Counted from the first letter of the stretch, positions 1 to 7,209 are shown. The stretch: 8,284 nt of DNA from Planctomycetota bacterium (GCA_016935955.1 JAFGPY010000433.1:1-8284), one strand, 5' to 3'. Notes: generated from the sequence alone by a model not told the origin. Program-made: numbers and translations.

Positions 1-4
1 CAGG

Positions 5-34
5 GGGTGCCATGCTTCTGCTTGCAGAAGCATG
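5..34 (+). repeat. Hairpin repeat unit A (left arm of inverted pair)
   Basis: This 30-nt unit starts with GGGTGCC and continues into a perfect hairpin. Positions 11-21 pair with 24-34 (11 bp) around TT, equivalent to a 10-bp stem capped by CTTG. A second copy lies inverted at 58-87 with 24 of 30 positions identical. The GGGTGCC at 5-11 can also pair with GGCACCC at 81-87, closing a three-way junction over both hairpins. The layout resembles REP/BIME-type dispersed palindromes, which are often mobilised by TnpA-REP (RAYT) transposases; no transposase lies in the window. There is no T-run after the stem, so it is not an obvious intrinsic terminator. That the unit is dispersed in the genome is inferred. 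Confidence 0.8.
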
Positions 35-57
35 CCGGCAAGCCTGTTGCGCGCGAG

Positions 58-87
58 CACGCGTCTACAAGTAGACGCGTGGCACCC
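58..87 (-). repeat. Hairpin repeat unit B (inverted copy of unit A)
   Basis: Read on the minus strand, this is GGGTGCC followed by a hairpin with the same CTTG cap as unit A. On the plus strand, 58-68 pairs with 71-81 (11 bp, AA between). Compared with unit A, six bases differ, and all fall in stem positions that pair with one another: T-A to C-G, T-A to G-C and G-C to A-T. The loop and the GGGTGCC end are identical. Units A and B are separated by 23 nt (35-57), which are GC-rich and have no clear role. The compensated changes are read directly from the sequence. Confidence 0.8.
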
Positions 88-100
88 TCGGAGTTGCGGC

Positions 101-110
101 CATGGCACCC
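101..110 (-). repeat. Third copy of the repeat end (fragment)
   Basis: CATGGCACCC is the exact reverse complement of the first 10 nt of unit A (positions 5-14). It could pair with 5-14 as an alternative to the 7-bp GGGTGCC/GGCACCC pairing at 5-11 with 81-87. No hairpin follows it on the minus strand, so it looks like an end remnant of a further unit. A 10-nt match in a GC-rich region next to two clear units is suggestive rather than conclusive. Confidence 0.45.
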
Positions 111-177
111 AAGAGGGAACGGAGAGCCGTTGTGAGAGAGTCTCCAAGTTGTCGTGATGGTTTGAGGATGCGGAACA
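111..177 (+). other. Leader before the carboxypeptidase-like gene
   Basis: These 67 nt separate the repeat cluster from the first gene. I see no convincing sigma-70 type -35/-10 pair. TTGTGA at 130-135 has only CGTGAT at the expected distance, a poor match. A purine-rich GAGG at 164-167 lies 10 nt before ATG 178 and is the likely ribosome binding site, of moderate strength. The promoter may lie upstream of the window or use a different consensus. Confidence 0.4.
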
Positions 178-1869
178 ATGTTTGAATCTTGCAGTCGCCT
201 TATGGTCGTCGCCCTCGTAGTGGTCCTGGCCGCATCGACTCTTGCCTGTGTCGCCGGAGTCGACGGCGCGGCGGGCCGCGCGGTTCCGGCGGAGGTCGTG
301 CCGCCGCAGTCGTCGCCGGTCGCCGTTGCGGGGGATTTCGTGGTAGTGACGGACCTCGACGAGTCGGGCGGTCCGGTGGCCAGCCTGAAGTTGCTGCTGG
401 GCCCGCGGACGCGAGTCGTCCATCCCGGCGCGGCGACGGCCGAGGTCCTGGCGACCGGCACGCGCGGCGTGGTCGTGTTGTCGGTCGGCACGGGAGGGGC
501 AGCAGACCTTCTTGCGAGGATACGCCGGTATGTCGAGAGCGGGCGGACGGCCGTCATCGACACGACCGCCTACGCCGCCATGACGGGTCGCACCGTCGAG
601 AAGGCGGTGACCGATCACGTGCGGATCGTTCGCGAGTCGGACGTGGCGTCGGGGTTGAAGGTCGGAGACTGTCTGCCGCTGCACGGTCCGGGCGGGCTGC
701 TGGCGCTGCCGGGCATCAAGGACGCCGACGGCACGACGGTTCTGGCCGTGGCCGGCCCCGAGGCGTTGCCGGCGCTGGTCGAGCAGCGCGTCGGCACGGG
801 ACGCCTTGTCGTGACCGATCTGTCGACGCCCGGCGAACCGTACGTCTGGCATCCCGGCACGATGTACAAGTACCTTTTCACGGCCAACGCGATCGGCAAT
901 CGGGCCCGCTTCGGCGTCCTCTGGCCGCGAAAGCCGAGCCACGCCGAGTTGGTCGAGCAGATGAAGTCGCTCGCGGCGAAACATCCGTCGCTTGTTTGTC
1001 GCAACGAGGGTCGGGCCTCGGACGGACAGGACATCTACAGTCTGTCGATCGGCGACGCCGAGGCGCCCGGGCTGCTGATTCTCGGGTGCGTCCACGGGAA
1101 CGAGTGGGAGAACGCCCTGGGGCTGGTCACGTTCGTCCGCTGCCTGGTCGAGCGTCCGGCCGACGTCGGCTTCGATCCGGCCAAGGTCCGCCTGACGGTC
1201 GTGCCCGTGGTGTGCCCTTATGGTTACGATCACGTCTCGCGCCTGAACGGCAACGGCGTGAACCTCAACCGCAACGGCGACGTGGTGTGGGAGGAGTACC
1301 GGGCGGACGACACCGACGACAACGGGACGTACGGTCCCGGGGACCAGGACTGGAAGGGCGCCGCGCCCCTGGGCGAGCCGGAGACGCAGGTGCTCATGCG
1401 GATCGTCGCCGGCAGCCGGTTCCAGGCGGCGCTCGATCTGCACAGCAACCCGTCGGGGACGGGTTACAACAAGCTGATGTCCCCTCGCTCGTCGGCACCC
1501 GGGGCCGTGGAGGCGACGGAGGCCTTCGGCCGCCGGTTCACTGAGCGGGTGACCGGCCGCTACGTCCTGCGGCAACAGCACGAGAAGACGGTCAAGCTGA
1601 TCGTCAACGAGCGGGTGTGGCAGGGGAAGGCGTGCCCGACGCTCAGCAGCAGCAGCGGCTTTCTGGCCGGCGGGCGGCACAGTGTGCTGGTCGAACTGCC
1701 GGGCGGCTTCTGGATGGATGACCCGCGCGTCAGCGCCTATGGAACATTTCTGTGCACCGACCTGGTGAGCGAATTGTGCGTGGCGTTTATGGAGACCTAC
1801 GGCGTCCGGCAACCCGGCATGACGAACTCCGGGACCGCATGCTCAACCTCGGAAGGAGAACAACCATGA
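178..1869 (+). CDS. Secreted M14-family zinc carboxypeptidase-like protein
   Basis: Predicted metallopeptidase that removes C-terminal residues from peptides or acts on related amide bonds outside the cytoplasm. Residues 9-30 are a hydrophobic signal segment. The cysteine at 24 lies in TLAC, a poor lipobox, so a standard signal peptide is more likely than a lipoprotein. Residues 50-240 form an alpha/beta region with strand-helix patterns like a class I glutamine-amidotransferase or ThuA fold, with no catalytic triad that I can identify. Residues 255-545 are the M14 domain: zinc ligands H306 and E309 in HGNE, H422 in DLHSN, substrate-binding N364-R365 in GVNLNRN, the family GEPET motif at 399-403, and catalytic E506 in VELPGG. 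All key residues are present, so it should be active. ATG 178 was chosen for the GAGG upstream and the intact signal peptide. The stop overlaps the next gene by ATGA, implying translational coupling. The exact M14 subfamily and substrate are not resolved. Confidence 0.92.
   Translation: MFESCSRLMVVALVVVLAASTLACVAGVDGAAGRAVPAEVVPPQSSPVAVAGDFVVVTDLDESGGPVASLKLLLGPRTRVVHPGAATAEVLATGTRGVVVLSVGTGGAADLLARIRRYVESGRTAVIDTTAYAAMTGRTVEKAVTDHVRIVRESDVASGLKVGDCLPLHGPGGLLALPGIKDADGTTVLAVAGPEALPALVEQRVGTGRLVVTDLSTPGEPYVWHPGTMYKYLFTANAIGNRARFGVLWPRKPSHAELVEQMKSLAAKHPSLVCRNEGRASDGQDIYSLSIGDAEAPGLLILGCVHGNEWENALGLVTFVRCLVERPADVGFDPAKVRLTVVPVVCPYGYDHVSRLNGNGVNLNRNGDVVWEEYRADDTDDNGTYGPGDQDWKGAAPLGEPETQVLMRIVAGSRFQAALDLHSNPSGTGYNKLMSPRSSAPGAVEATEAFGRRFTERVTGRYVLRQQHEKTVKLIVNERVWQGKACPTLSSSSGFLAGGRHSVLVELPGGFWMDDPRVSAYGTFLCTDLVSELCVAFMETYGVRQPGMTNSGTACSTSEGEQP
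1851..1858 (+). promoter_or_regulatory. Ribosome binding site fixing the second gene's start
   Basis: GGAAGGAG ends 7 nt before ATG 1866 and contains a full AAGGAG core. It lies inside the last codons of the upstream gene. Together with the signal peptide that begins exactly at 1866, it rules out the longer in-frame start at 1752. Confidence 0.85.
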
Positions 1870-4046
1870 GACACCCGTTGCTGTCAACCGCCTCACTGAT
1901 CCTTGTCGCCGGGACGGCTGCGCTCTTCGGCGCCGCGGCTCATGCGGCCGACGTCACGTACCCGGCGCCGAGCGCCCTGTTCAGCGACCCGATCGAGGTC
2001 GGCGACCTGGACATCTGGAGGCGTGTCGAGACTTCGGGCGGGGCCGCCGTGGACCTGAGCACCGCGGTCCGTCACAGCGGGCGCTACGCGATCCGTTTCG
2101 CGGCGCCAGCGGGCGAGGGAAAACGCCAGGCCCGCGTGCTGGGCCAGTACACCTGGCACCCCGGCTTCGGTGCGGCCAAGACGTTCTGCCTGCGGGCGTA
2201 CCTGCAATTCGGCAAGGATTTCAAGGCCGGCAACGGGACGTGCAGCGTGATGGCCCTCGGCAGCTACAAGGCGCCGCCCGACGGTTCGTACGAGGGGCAC
2301 ATGATCGAGGTCGCCGTGAAGCAGGGCGGTCGCGGGCTGGTGCTCTGCTCGCCCACGGCCGGCCAGAAGGGCGAGGGCAAGACCGTCGTGGAGCCCGGGA
2401 CGTGGTACTGCGTGGAACTGCACGTGGTTCCCAGGGGCGAGGGCAAGGCCGACATGGCCGTGATGCTGGACGGCAAGAAGGAACTGGCGGCCTCGGGCGT
2501 GGCGCTGCCTCGCAAGCCCGACGGGCTCGCCCTGGGATTGCTGGAGAGCGCGTCGGTCGCCGGCTCGCTGCTGGTCGACGACGTGGAGGTGCTGGACGCG
2601 CCTGCCGGTCCGCGCGACGTGGACGTGCGGCTGGCGCATCCGAGCTTCGTGCCGCGCGTCGGCGCGCCGGTGGTGGTCCTCCTGACGGGCGACCGGGCCG
2701 ACGATCGGCTGGTGGCGACCCTGACGAGCAAGGCGGGCCTGAACCGCACGGTGTTCGAGGCCTGCGGACCGCTTGAGGGCCGCGCGGACTTCCGCGTGGA
2801 CCTGGCCGACCTGCCGGCGTCCACCTACACGCTGACGGTGCGGCTGCTGGATGCCTCGGGCAAGCCTCGGGCGTCAGCCGCTTACAGTTACGTGAAGCCC
2901 TATGCCGGCGACACGGAGTACTCGATCGACGCCTCGAACGCGATCGTGCACAACGGCAAGAAGTTCTTCCCGGTGACTTCGTTCGGCCTGAAGCGAGGCC
3001 AGATTTCCGAATGGAAAGAGAAGCGCTACTGCAACATGATCTACGGTATGGAGTGGGTGCAGGATCCTCCGGGCGTGCCGGGATACAAGCGCTACCTGGA
3101 CGCTGTGGCCGAGGCCGGGATGACCTGCGCGGGGCCGGCGCACGATTACCGGTTCGACCGGCCGGAGAAGCCGCAATGGTCGTCTGACGCCGTCAAAGGC
3201 TACCTGACGGAATTCGCCAAGCATCCGGGCGTGGCCTGGTGGCTGTGGCGCGAGGAGCCGATCAACTGGAAGTACGATGCCGCCTCGCAGCAGGAGTGGT
3301 ACGATCTCGGCAAGCAGCACGATCCGAAGCGCATGACCGAGATCCTGCACATGGGCGGCTGCTACCAGATCGGCATCCTGCGGGCCAAGTTGCTGTACCA
3401 GACCTGGCCGCACCTTCGCGGCGATCTCTACTCGTGGGACATCTACCCGATCGAGAACGAGCATGAGAAGAACGGATCGTTCGTCGACTATGCCCAGGTG
3501 GCCGACCGCGCGGTCAACTGGAACATGGGCCTGGTGCCGGTGATTCCGAACATAGCGCCGGCCGACTGCACGCCCGGCAAGCGGGGCGGCACGCCGACGC
3601 CCGAGGAGATCGCCTTCGTTTGCTGGCTGTCGATCGTCCACCAGGCCAAGGGCGTCCACTGGTACCCGTACCAGGGCAAGGTGCCGCCGGAGAACTTCGA
3701 GGCCATGGCGAAGTTCGTGGACGACACGACGGCGCTGACCGAGGCGATCCTCGGCGAAGAGTCGCCGATCACCGTGACCGATAAGGAGCAAGGCGGCGGC
3801 CGCATCGACGTGCGGGCCACGACCGACGGGCAGGGCAACGTCTACATCTTCGCGGTCAACCTGGGTCGCCAGGGCGAGAAGACCGTCTTCACGCTCGGCC
3901 GCGCGGACGGCAAGGCGCTGCCCGAGTCGCTGACCGTGGAGGTCTACGGCGAGAACCGCACGATCGCCCTGGACGGTGCGACATTCACGGACGCCTTCGC
4001 GCCGATCGGCGTGCACATTTACAAGCTGCCCGGGGCCGCGAAATAA
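1866..4046 (+). CDS. Secreted TIM-barrel glycoside-hydrolase-like protein
   Basis: A 726-residue exported protein, probably acting on a polysaccharide or glycan; the family is not one I can name. The signal peptide has MRH, a hydrophobic core at 8-24 and an AHA|AD cleavage site after residue 27. Residues 36-245 look like a concanavalin-type jelly roll (LamG/polysaccharide-lyase-like), with GRYAIRF near 72-78, PGTWYCVEL at 177-185 and LLVDDVEVLD at 235-244. Residues 250-345 look like an Ig-type beta sandwich. Residues 355-625 look like a TIM barrel: entry strand VHNGKKFFPV (361-370), HPGVAWWLWREEP (453-465), SWDIYPIE (523-530) and GVHWYPYQG (597-605). E463 or E464 is the best acid/base candidate, by analogy with the (D/N)EP motif of clan GH-A relatives; D525 or E530 could also take part. 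Residues 630-722 are a beta-rich C-terminal domain. It overlaps the upstream gene by 4 nt and precedes a GH123-like gene, pointing to shared substrate use. Start at ATG 1866, not 1752. Confidence 0.9.
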   Translation: MRHPLLSTASLILVAGTAALFGAAAHAADVTYPAPSALFSDPIEVGDLDIWRRVETSGGAAVDLSTAVRHSGRYAIRFAAPAGEGKRQARVLGQYTWHPGFGAAKTFCLRAYLQFGKDFKAGNGTCSVMALGSYKAPPDGSYEGHMIEVAVKQGGRGLVLCSPTAGQKGEGKTVVEPGTWYCVELHVVPRGEGKADMAVMLDGKKELAASGVALPRKPDGLALGLLESASVAGSLLVDDVEVLDAPAGPRDVDVRLAHPSFVPRVGAPVVVLLTGDRADDRLVATLTSKAGLNRTVFEACGPLEGRADFRVDLADLPASTYTLTVRLLDASGKPRASAAYSYVKPYAGDTEYSIDASNAIVHNGKKFFPVTSFGLKRGQISEWKEKRYCNMIYGMEWVQDPPGVPGYKRYLDAVAEAGMTCAGPAHDYRFDRPEKPQWSSDAVKGYLTEFAKHPGVAWWLWREEPINWKYDAASQQEWYDLGKQHDPKRMTEILHMGGCYQIGILRAKLLYQTWPHLRGDLYSWDIYPIENEHEKNGSFVDYAQVADRAVNWNMGLVPVIPNIAPADCTPGKRGGTPTPEEIAFVCWLSIVHQAKGVHWYPYQGKVPPENFEAMAKFVDDTTALTEAILGEESPITVTDKEQGGGRIDVRATTDGQGNVYIFAVNLGRQGEKTVFTLGRADGKALPESLTVEVYGENRTIALDGATFTDAFAPIGVHIYKLPGAAK

Positions 4047-4087
4047 TCGTCTCGGGCGAGGACCAGGCAACAGGGGAACCGTTGGAC

Positions 4088-4093
4088 GAGGAG
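4088..4093 (+). promoter_or_regulatory. Ribosome binding site supporting a GTG start
   Basis: GAGGAG ends 9 nt before GTG 4103, a usable spacing. The alternative TTG at 4082 has only AGGGGA (4072-4077) four nt upstream, which is too close. The GTG start also gives a compact signal peptide with the basic residues HKR right after the start. Confidence 0.6.
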
Positions 4094-4102
4094 TTGCTGA
4101 GC

Positions 4103-6976
4103 GTGCACAAGCGTAACACAACGTGGTTGATCGCGGCCGTCGCGGGGTTGCTGGTGGCGTCGTGCGCGGCGGCTGTTGCGGCGCCGGACGCTGGAGAATC
4201 GGGGCCGGAGGTCGTCCTCGACACGATGGGCTTCTGGCGGATGCATCACGAACTGAGTCCGCCGCTGATTCGCATGGGCGACCAGTTGAAGCCGGCCCTG
4301 ATTTCCCAGAGTTGGATGAACCACGCGACCGCGCCCGCGCCGGAAGGTTGGCAGGCGACCGACTTCGACGACGGCCAATGGTTTCGCGGCCCGGCCCTGC
4401 GGTCGATCAAGTCGCCGTGGCTCGCGCGGCTCTGCCTGCGCGGCAAGTTCCGCGTCACCGATCCCGCCAAGGTGAAGGACCTGCGGCTGTCGGTCGATTT
4501 TCATGGCGGCATCGTCGTCTACGTCAACGGCCGCGAGCTTTGTCGGCGTCACCTGCCGGCCGGGCCGCTGGGTCCCGACACGCTGGCCGAGCCCTATCCG
4601 CCGGAAGCCTTCGTTGACGAGAAGGGCGTCATGCTCTTTCCCGGCAACGTCCGTTGGCACCACCCGGACGGTAAGGACTTCTGGAAGGATCGGTCCGTCA
4701 GCGCCGAGATGAAGCGGCGCATGGAGCTTCAGCGGCGATCGCTGCGCGACGTGCGGATTCCCGCGACGATGCTGCGCCGCGGCGTCAACGTCCTGGCCAT
4801 CGAACTCGTTCGTTCGCAGTACGACAAGTCGGTCGAGGAGGCGAAGGCCTCGTTCAAGGCCGCCAAGGAACAGTACGCCTACCAGGTGTTCTTCGCCACG
4901 TGCGAGCTGGAGCGGCTGCGCGTGACGGCGGCCGACGAGGCGGGGCTTGTGCCCAATGCCCGCCGCGCCGAGGGATTGCAGGCCTGGAACAGTCCTCCGT
5001 CCGCGACGGACTTCGACCTGGACTTCGGCGACCCCTGCGAGCCGCTGCGGCCGATCCGCCTGCTCGGCCCGCGCAACAGCGCGGTCTCGGGCAAGGTCGT
5101 CGTGGGCGACACCAAGCCGCTGCGCGGACTGCGGGCCGTCGCGAGCGAGCTGTGCGACGAGCAGGGCGATGTCATACCGGCCGCATGCGTGCAGCTCCGC
5201 TACGGACTGCCCTGGGACGACGAGCAGGTCGTCGAGACGCAGCGAACGAGAACGCCGCCGTACCCGCATCCGGCCACGCCCCTGTCGTGCCTGAGCGACG
5301 TGCCGCCGGGGGAAGTCGCCGTGAGCGCCAAGGACTATCCTCCCTACGATCCCATGCCCGTCAAAGGCGCCGTGGCCTCCGTGTGGGCCACGGTGAAGAT
5401 TCCTGCGGCCGCGCGCCCGGGGACGTACTCGGGCCAGGTCACCGTCGAGGTCCAGGGCGACAAGCCGGTCAAGGTGCCGCTCTGTGTCAAGGTCGCCGAG
5501 TGGGCGGCCCCCGATCCGAAGGATTTCGCCACCTGGGTCGACATGGTCCAGTCGCCCGATACGCTGGCCCTCGAATACGGCGTGCCCATGTGGTCGCCCG
5601 AGCACTGGAAGATGATCGACCGGTCGTTCGCGCTGCTGGGGCAGGCGGGCAATCGCACGGTCTACCTGCCGCTGATCGCCCACACCAATCTCGGCAACGA
5701 GGAGTCGCTCGTACGCTGGGTCGAGAAGGGGCCGGGGCAGTATGAGTTCGACTTCTCGAGTCTGGACCGCTACCTGGACTCGGCGCTGGCGAACATGGGA
5801 CGCCCCGAGGCGATCATCGCCGTCGTGTGGGACCTCTACATGCTCGATCCGTCGGGCAAGTTGCCGGAGGACGAGAAGTACAGCGAACTGCGGCGCATCC
5901 GCCAGGAGCGCATGCCGACCAACGTCCTGGAGCATGGCGGCAAGGTCGGTCTGGGGCCGATGGTCACCGTCGTGGACTCGGCCTCGGGTGCGAAGCGGCC
6001 GGTCGAGATGCCCAAGTACTCGGTCCCGGCTGCAAAGGCTCAGTGGTCGGCGCTGCTCGGGCAACTGCGCGAGCATTTGGCCAAGCGCGGTCTCGGCGGG
6101 GTGCTGATGTTCGGCCTCAACTCCGACGCCTGGGTGCCCACGGACACGGTTTGTTTCTTCAACGACATTCTCCCCGGCACGCCCTGGGTGGTCCAGTCGC
6201 ACGACGGGTTCCCCGAGGGCGACAAACTGCTGCACGGCATCGTTGAGGTCGCTTACCAGACGCGGACCTGGGGCGTCACGTTCTCGGACGAGGACCGCCA
6301 CGATCCTTACCGCGTCAACCGCGCTCCCGGCGACGCCAGTGCGGCCGGGCGCATGTACGGCTGGAACAGGCCCGAGCGGATCGCCATCTTCGAGCGTTTC
6401 AGCCTGGACCTGTTCACCTACGCCCGGTGGCGCTACTTCGCCGAGGTCAACATCACGGGCGGCCAGCGGGGCATCGGCCGCGTGGGGGCGGACATGTGGG
6501 CGGTGATCAAGAACAAGGCCGGACGCCGCGTCGGCTGCGCGCACGAACGGTATCCCGAGTCCCATTGGCGCAACCTGACCATCCGCACGTCGGCGCTGGC
6601 GCCGGGCGTCGGCGGTCCGGCCGCCACTCACCATTTCGAGGCCATGCGCGAGGGGCTCGTCGACGCCGAAGCCCGCATCCGGATCGAGAAGGCCCTCATT
6701 GATCCGGCCCTGCGAGCCAGACTCGGCGAGGACCTTGCGACCAAGTGTCAGAAGCACCTCGACGAGCGTCTGCGGCTCATGTTCCTGGCCCAGAGCAACC
6801 TCCAGATGCACGCCGGCGGTTACGACTCGGGTGTGCAGTACGCCACCGGCTGGCGATTCACGCCGACCATCTACGGCCAGACGTGGTACGGCGCCTCGGG
6901 ATGGCAGCAGCGCAACGAGCAGCTTTACCAGCTGGCTGCCGAGGTGGCCGCCAAACTCGCTCCGGCGACGAAGTAG
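4103..6976 (+). CDS. Exported GH123/DUF4091-like protein
   Basis: A 957-residue protein from GTG 4103 (964 if TTG 4082 is used). The N-terminus has HKR and a hydrophobic stretch at 8-27. VASC at 18-21 is a plausible lipobox, so it could be a lipoprotein; cleavage after AVAA (residue 27) is the alternative. Residues 75-235 look like the galactose-binding-type sandwich of GH2-like enzymes: TDFDDGQWFRG at 86-96, VVYVNGREL at 138-146 and RRGVNVLAIEL at 225-235. Residues 425-468 carry the WATVKIP...RPGTYSGQVTV pattern that precedes DUF4091/GH123 catalytic barrels. The barrel spans about 475-830. The C-terminal MREGLVDAEARI (848-859) matches the 'REGxxD' helix seen in that group, followed by helices to the end. 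GH123 enzymes are beta-N-acetylgalactosaminidases using an adjacent Asp-Glu pair; the equivalent stretch here, FGLNSDAW (670-677), has Ser-Asp instead. Fold relationship is likely, reaction uncertain. It lies 56 nt after the upstream gene with no terminator between, so it is probably cotranscribed. Confidence 0.88.
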   Translation: MHKRNTTWLIAAVAGLLVASCAAAVAAPDAGESGPEVVLDTMGFWRMHHELSPPLIRMGDQLKPALISQSWMNHATAPAPEGWQATDFDDGQWFRGPALRSIKSPWLARLCLRGKFRVTDPAKVKDLRLSVDFHGGIVVYVNGRELCRRHLPAGPLGPDTLAEPYPPEAFVDEKGVMLFPGNVRWHHPDGKDFWKDRSVSAEMKRRMELQRRSLRDVRIPATMLRRGVNVLAIELVRSQYDKSVEEAKASFKAAKEQYAYQVFFATCELERLRVTAADEAGLVPNARRAEGLQAWNSPPSATDFDLDFGDPCEPLRPIRLLGPRNSAVSGKVVVGDTKPLRGLRAVASELCDEQGDVIPAACVQLRYGLPWDDEQVVETQRTRTPPYPHPATPLSCLSDVPPGEVAVSAKDYPPYDPMPVKGAVASVWATVKIPAAARPGTYSGQVTVEVQGDKPVKVPLCVKVAEWAAPDPKDFATWVDMVQSPDTLALEYGVPMWSPEHWKMIDRSFALLGQAGNRTVYLPLIAHTNLGNEESLVRWVEKGPGQYEFDFSSLDRYLDSALANMGRPEAIIAVVWDLYMLDPSGKLPEDEKYSELRRIRQERMPTNVLEHGGKVGLGPMVTVVDSASGAKRPVEMPKYSVPAAKAQWSALLGQLREHLAKRGLGGVLMFGLNSDAWVPTDTVCFFNDILPGTPWVVQSHDGFPEGDKLLHGIVEVAYQTRTWGVTFSDEDRHDPYRVNRAPGDASAAGRMYGWNRPERIAIFERFSLDLFTYARWRYFAEVNITGGQRGIGRVGADMWAVIKNKAGRRVGCAHERYPESHWRNLTIRTSALAPGVGGPAATHHFEAMREGLVDAEARIRIEKALIDPALRARLGEDLATKCQKHLDERLRLMFLAQSNLQMHAGGYDSGVQYATGWRFTPTIYGQTWYGASGWQQRNEQLYQLAAEVAAKLAPATK

Positions 6977-7066
6977 ACCAATCCCTGCACTCTCTCGCCG
7001 GCGCCTGACGGTCCTGTGTGGGGACGCCTCGTTGGAGTGCTGTTCAGCCAGCGGATTTCTGTGGAC
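6977..7066. other. Non-coding spacer after the exported-protein genes
   Basis: These 90 nt directly follow the TAG stop at 6974-6976 and lead up to the first hairpin repeat. I see no gene, promoter or strong hairpin here. Together with the repeat pair (7067-7209) and the leader (7210-7375), it makes up the 399-nt gap before threonine synthase. Confidence 0.6.
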
Positions 7067-7116
7067 CCCTCTCCCTTTGACGGGAGAGGGTGGCCCGGAG
7101 GGCCGGGTGAGGGTGG
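7067..7116 (+). repeat. 50-nt double-hairpin repeat (left, forward copy)
   Basis: The unit begins with a perfect 9-bp hairpin: CCCTCTCCC at 7067-7075 pairs with GGGAGAGGG at 7082-7090 around TTTGAC. A second hairpin follows, GGCCC at 7092-7096 with GGGCC at 7100-7104 around GGA, and the unit ends in GGGTGAGGGTGG. An inverted, diverged copy occupies 7160-7209, leaving a 43-nt spacer. The layout is like REP/BIME or small MITE-type elements. The unit differs in sequence from the repeat at 5-87, so two repeat families are present. There is no transposase. Confidence 0.8.
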
Positions 7117-7159
7117 CGTACAACTGGAACGGCTTGCATTCGGCGGGTTCGTCCCGCGG

Positions 7160-7209
7160 ACACCCCCACCGCCGCCTGCCGGCGGCACCTCCCCCGTCAA
7201 GGGGGAGGG
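7160..7209 (-). repeat. 50-nt double-hairpin repeat (right, inverted copy)
   Basis: Read on the minus strand, this copy has the same order of parts as 7067-7116. First comes an 8-bp hairpin (7188-7195 with 7201-7208) around a TTGAC loop on that strand. Then comes a 6-bp hairpin, GCCGCC at 7171-7176 with GGCGGC at 7181-7186, and last GGTGGGGGTGT. In the first hairpin, the T-A pair 7072/7085 of the left copy is replaced by C-G. The second hairpin differs in sequence and size (6 bp here, 5 bp in the left copy) but still pairs. Both hairpins are thus kept although the bases have drifted. Confidence 0.8.

Noticed and set aside
5..110. CRISPR-like or tandem repeat array
   Set aside because: The copies are inverted rather than direct and only two are complete, and no cas genes are seen. 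The palindromic repeat reading fits better.
189..1544. 451-codon plus-strand frame overlapping the carboxypeptidase-like gene
   Set aside because: Low-complexity Arg/Gly/Ala translation. The overlapping frame carries all M14 zinc and catalytic residues.
1752..1865. 38-residue N-terminal extension of the TIM-barrel protein from ATG 1752
   Set aside because: It would bury the signal peptide and overlap the upstream gene by 118 nt. A strong ribosome binding site sits 7 nt before ATG 1866.
2874..4121. 415-codon minus-strand open frame opposite the TIM-barrel gene
   Set aside because: Arg/Val/Leu/His-rich with no motif or ribosome binding site; a by-product of GC-rich codons in the real gene.
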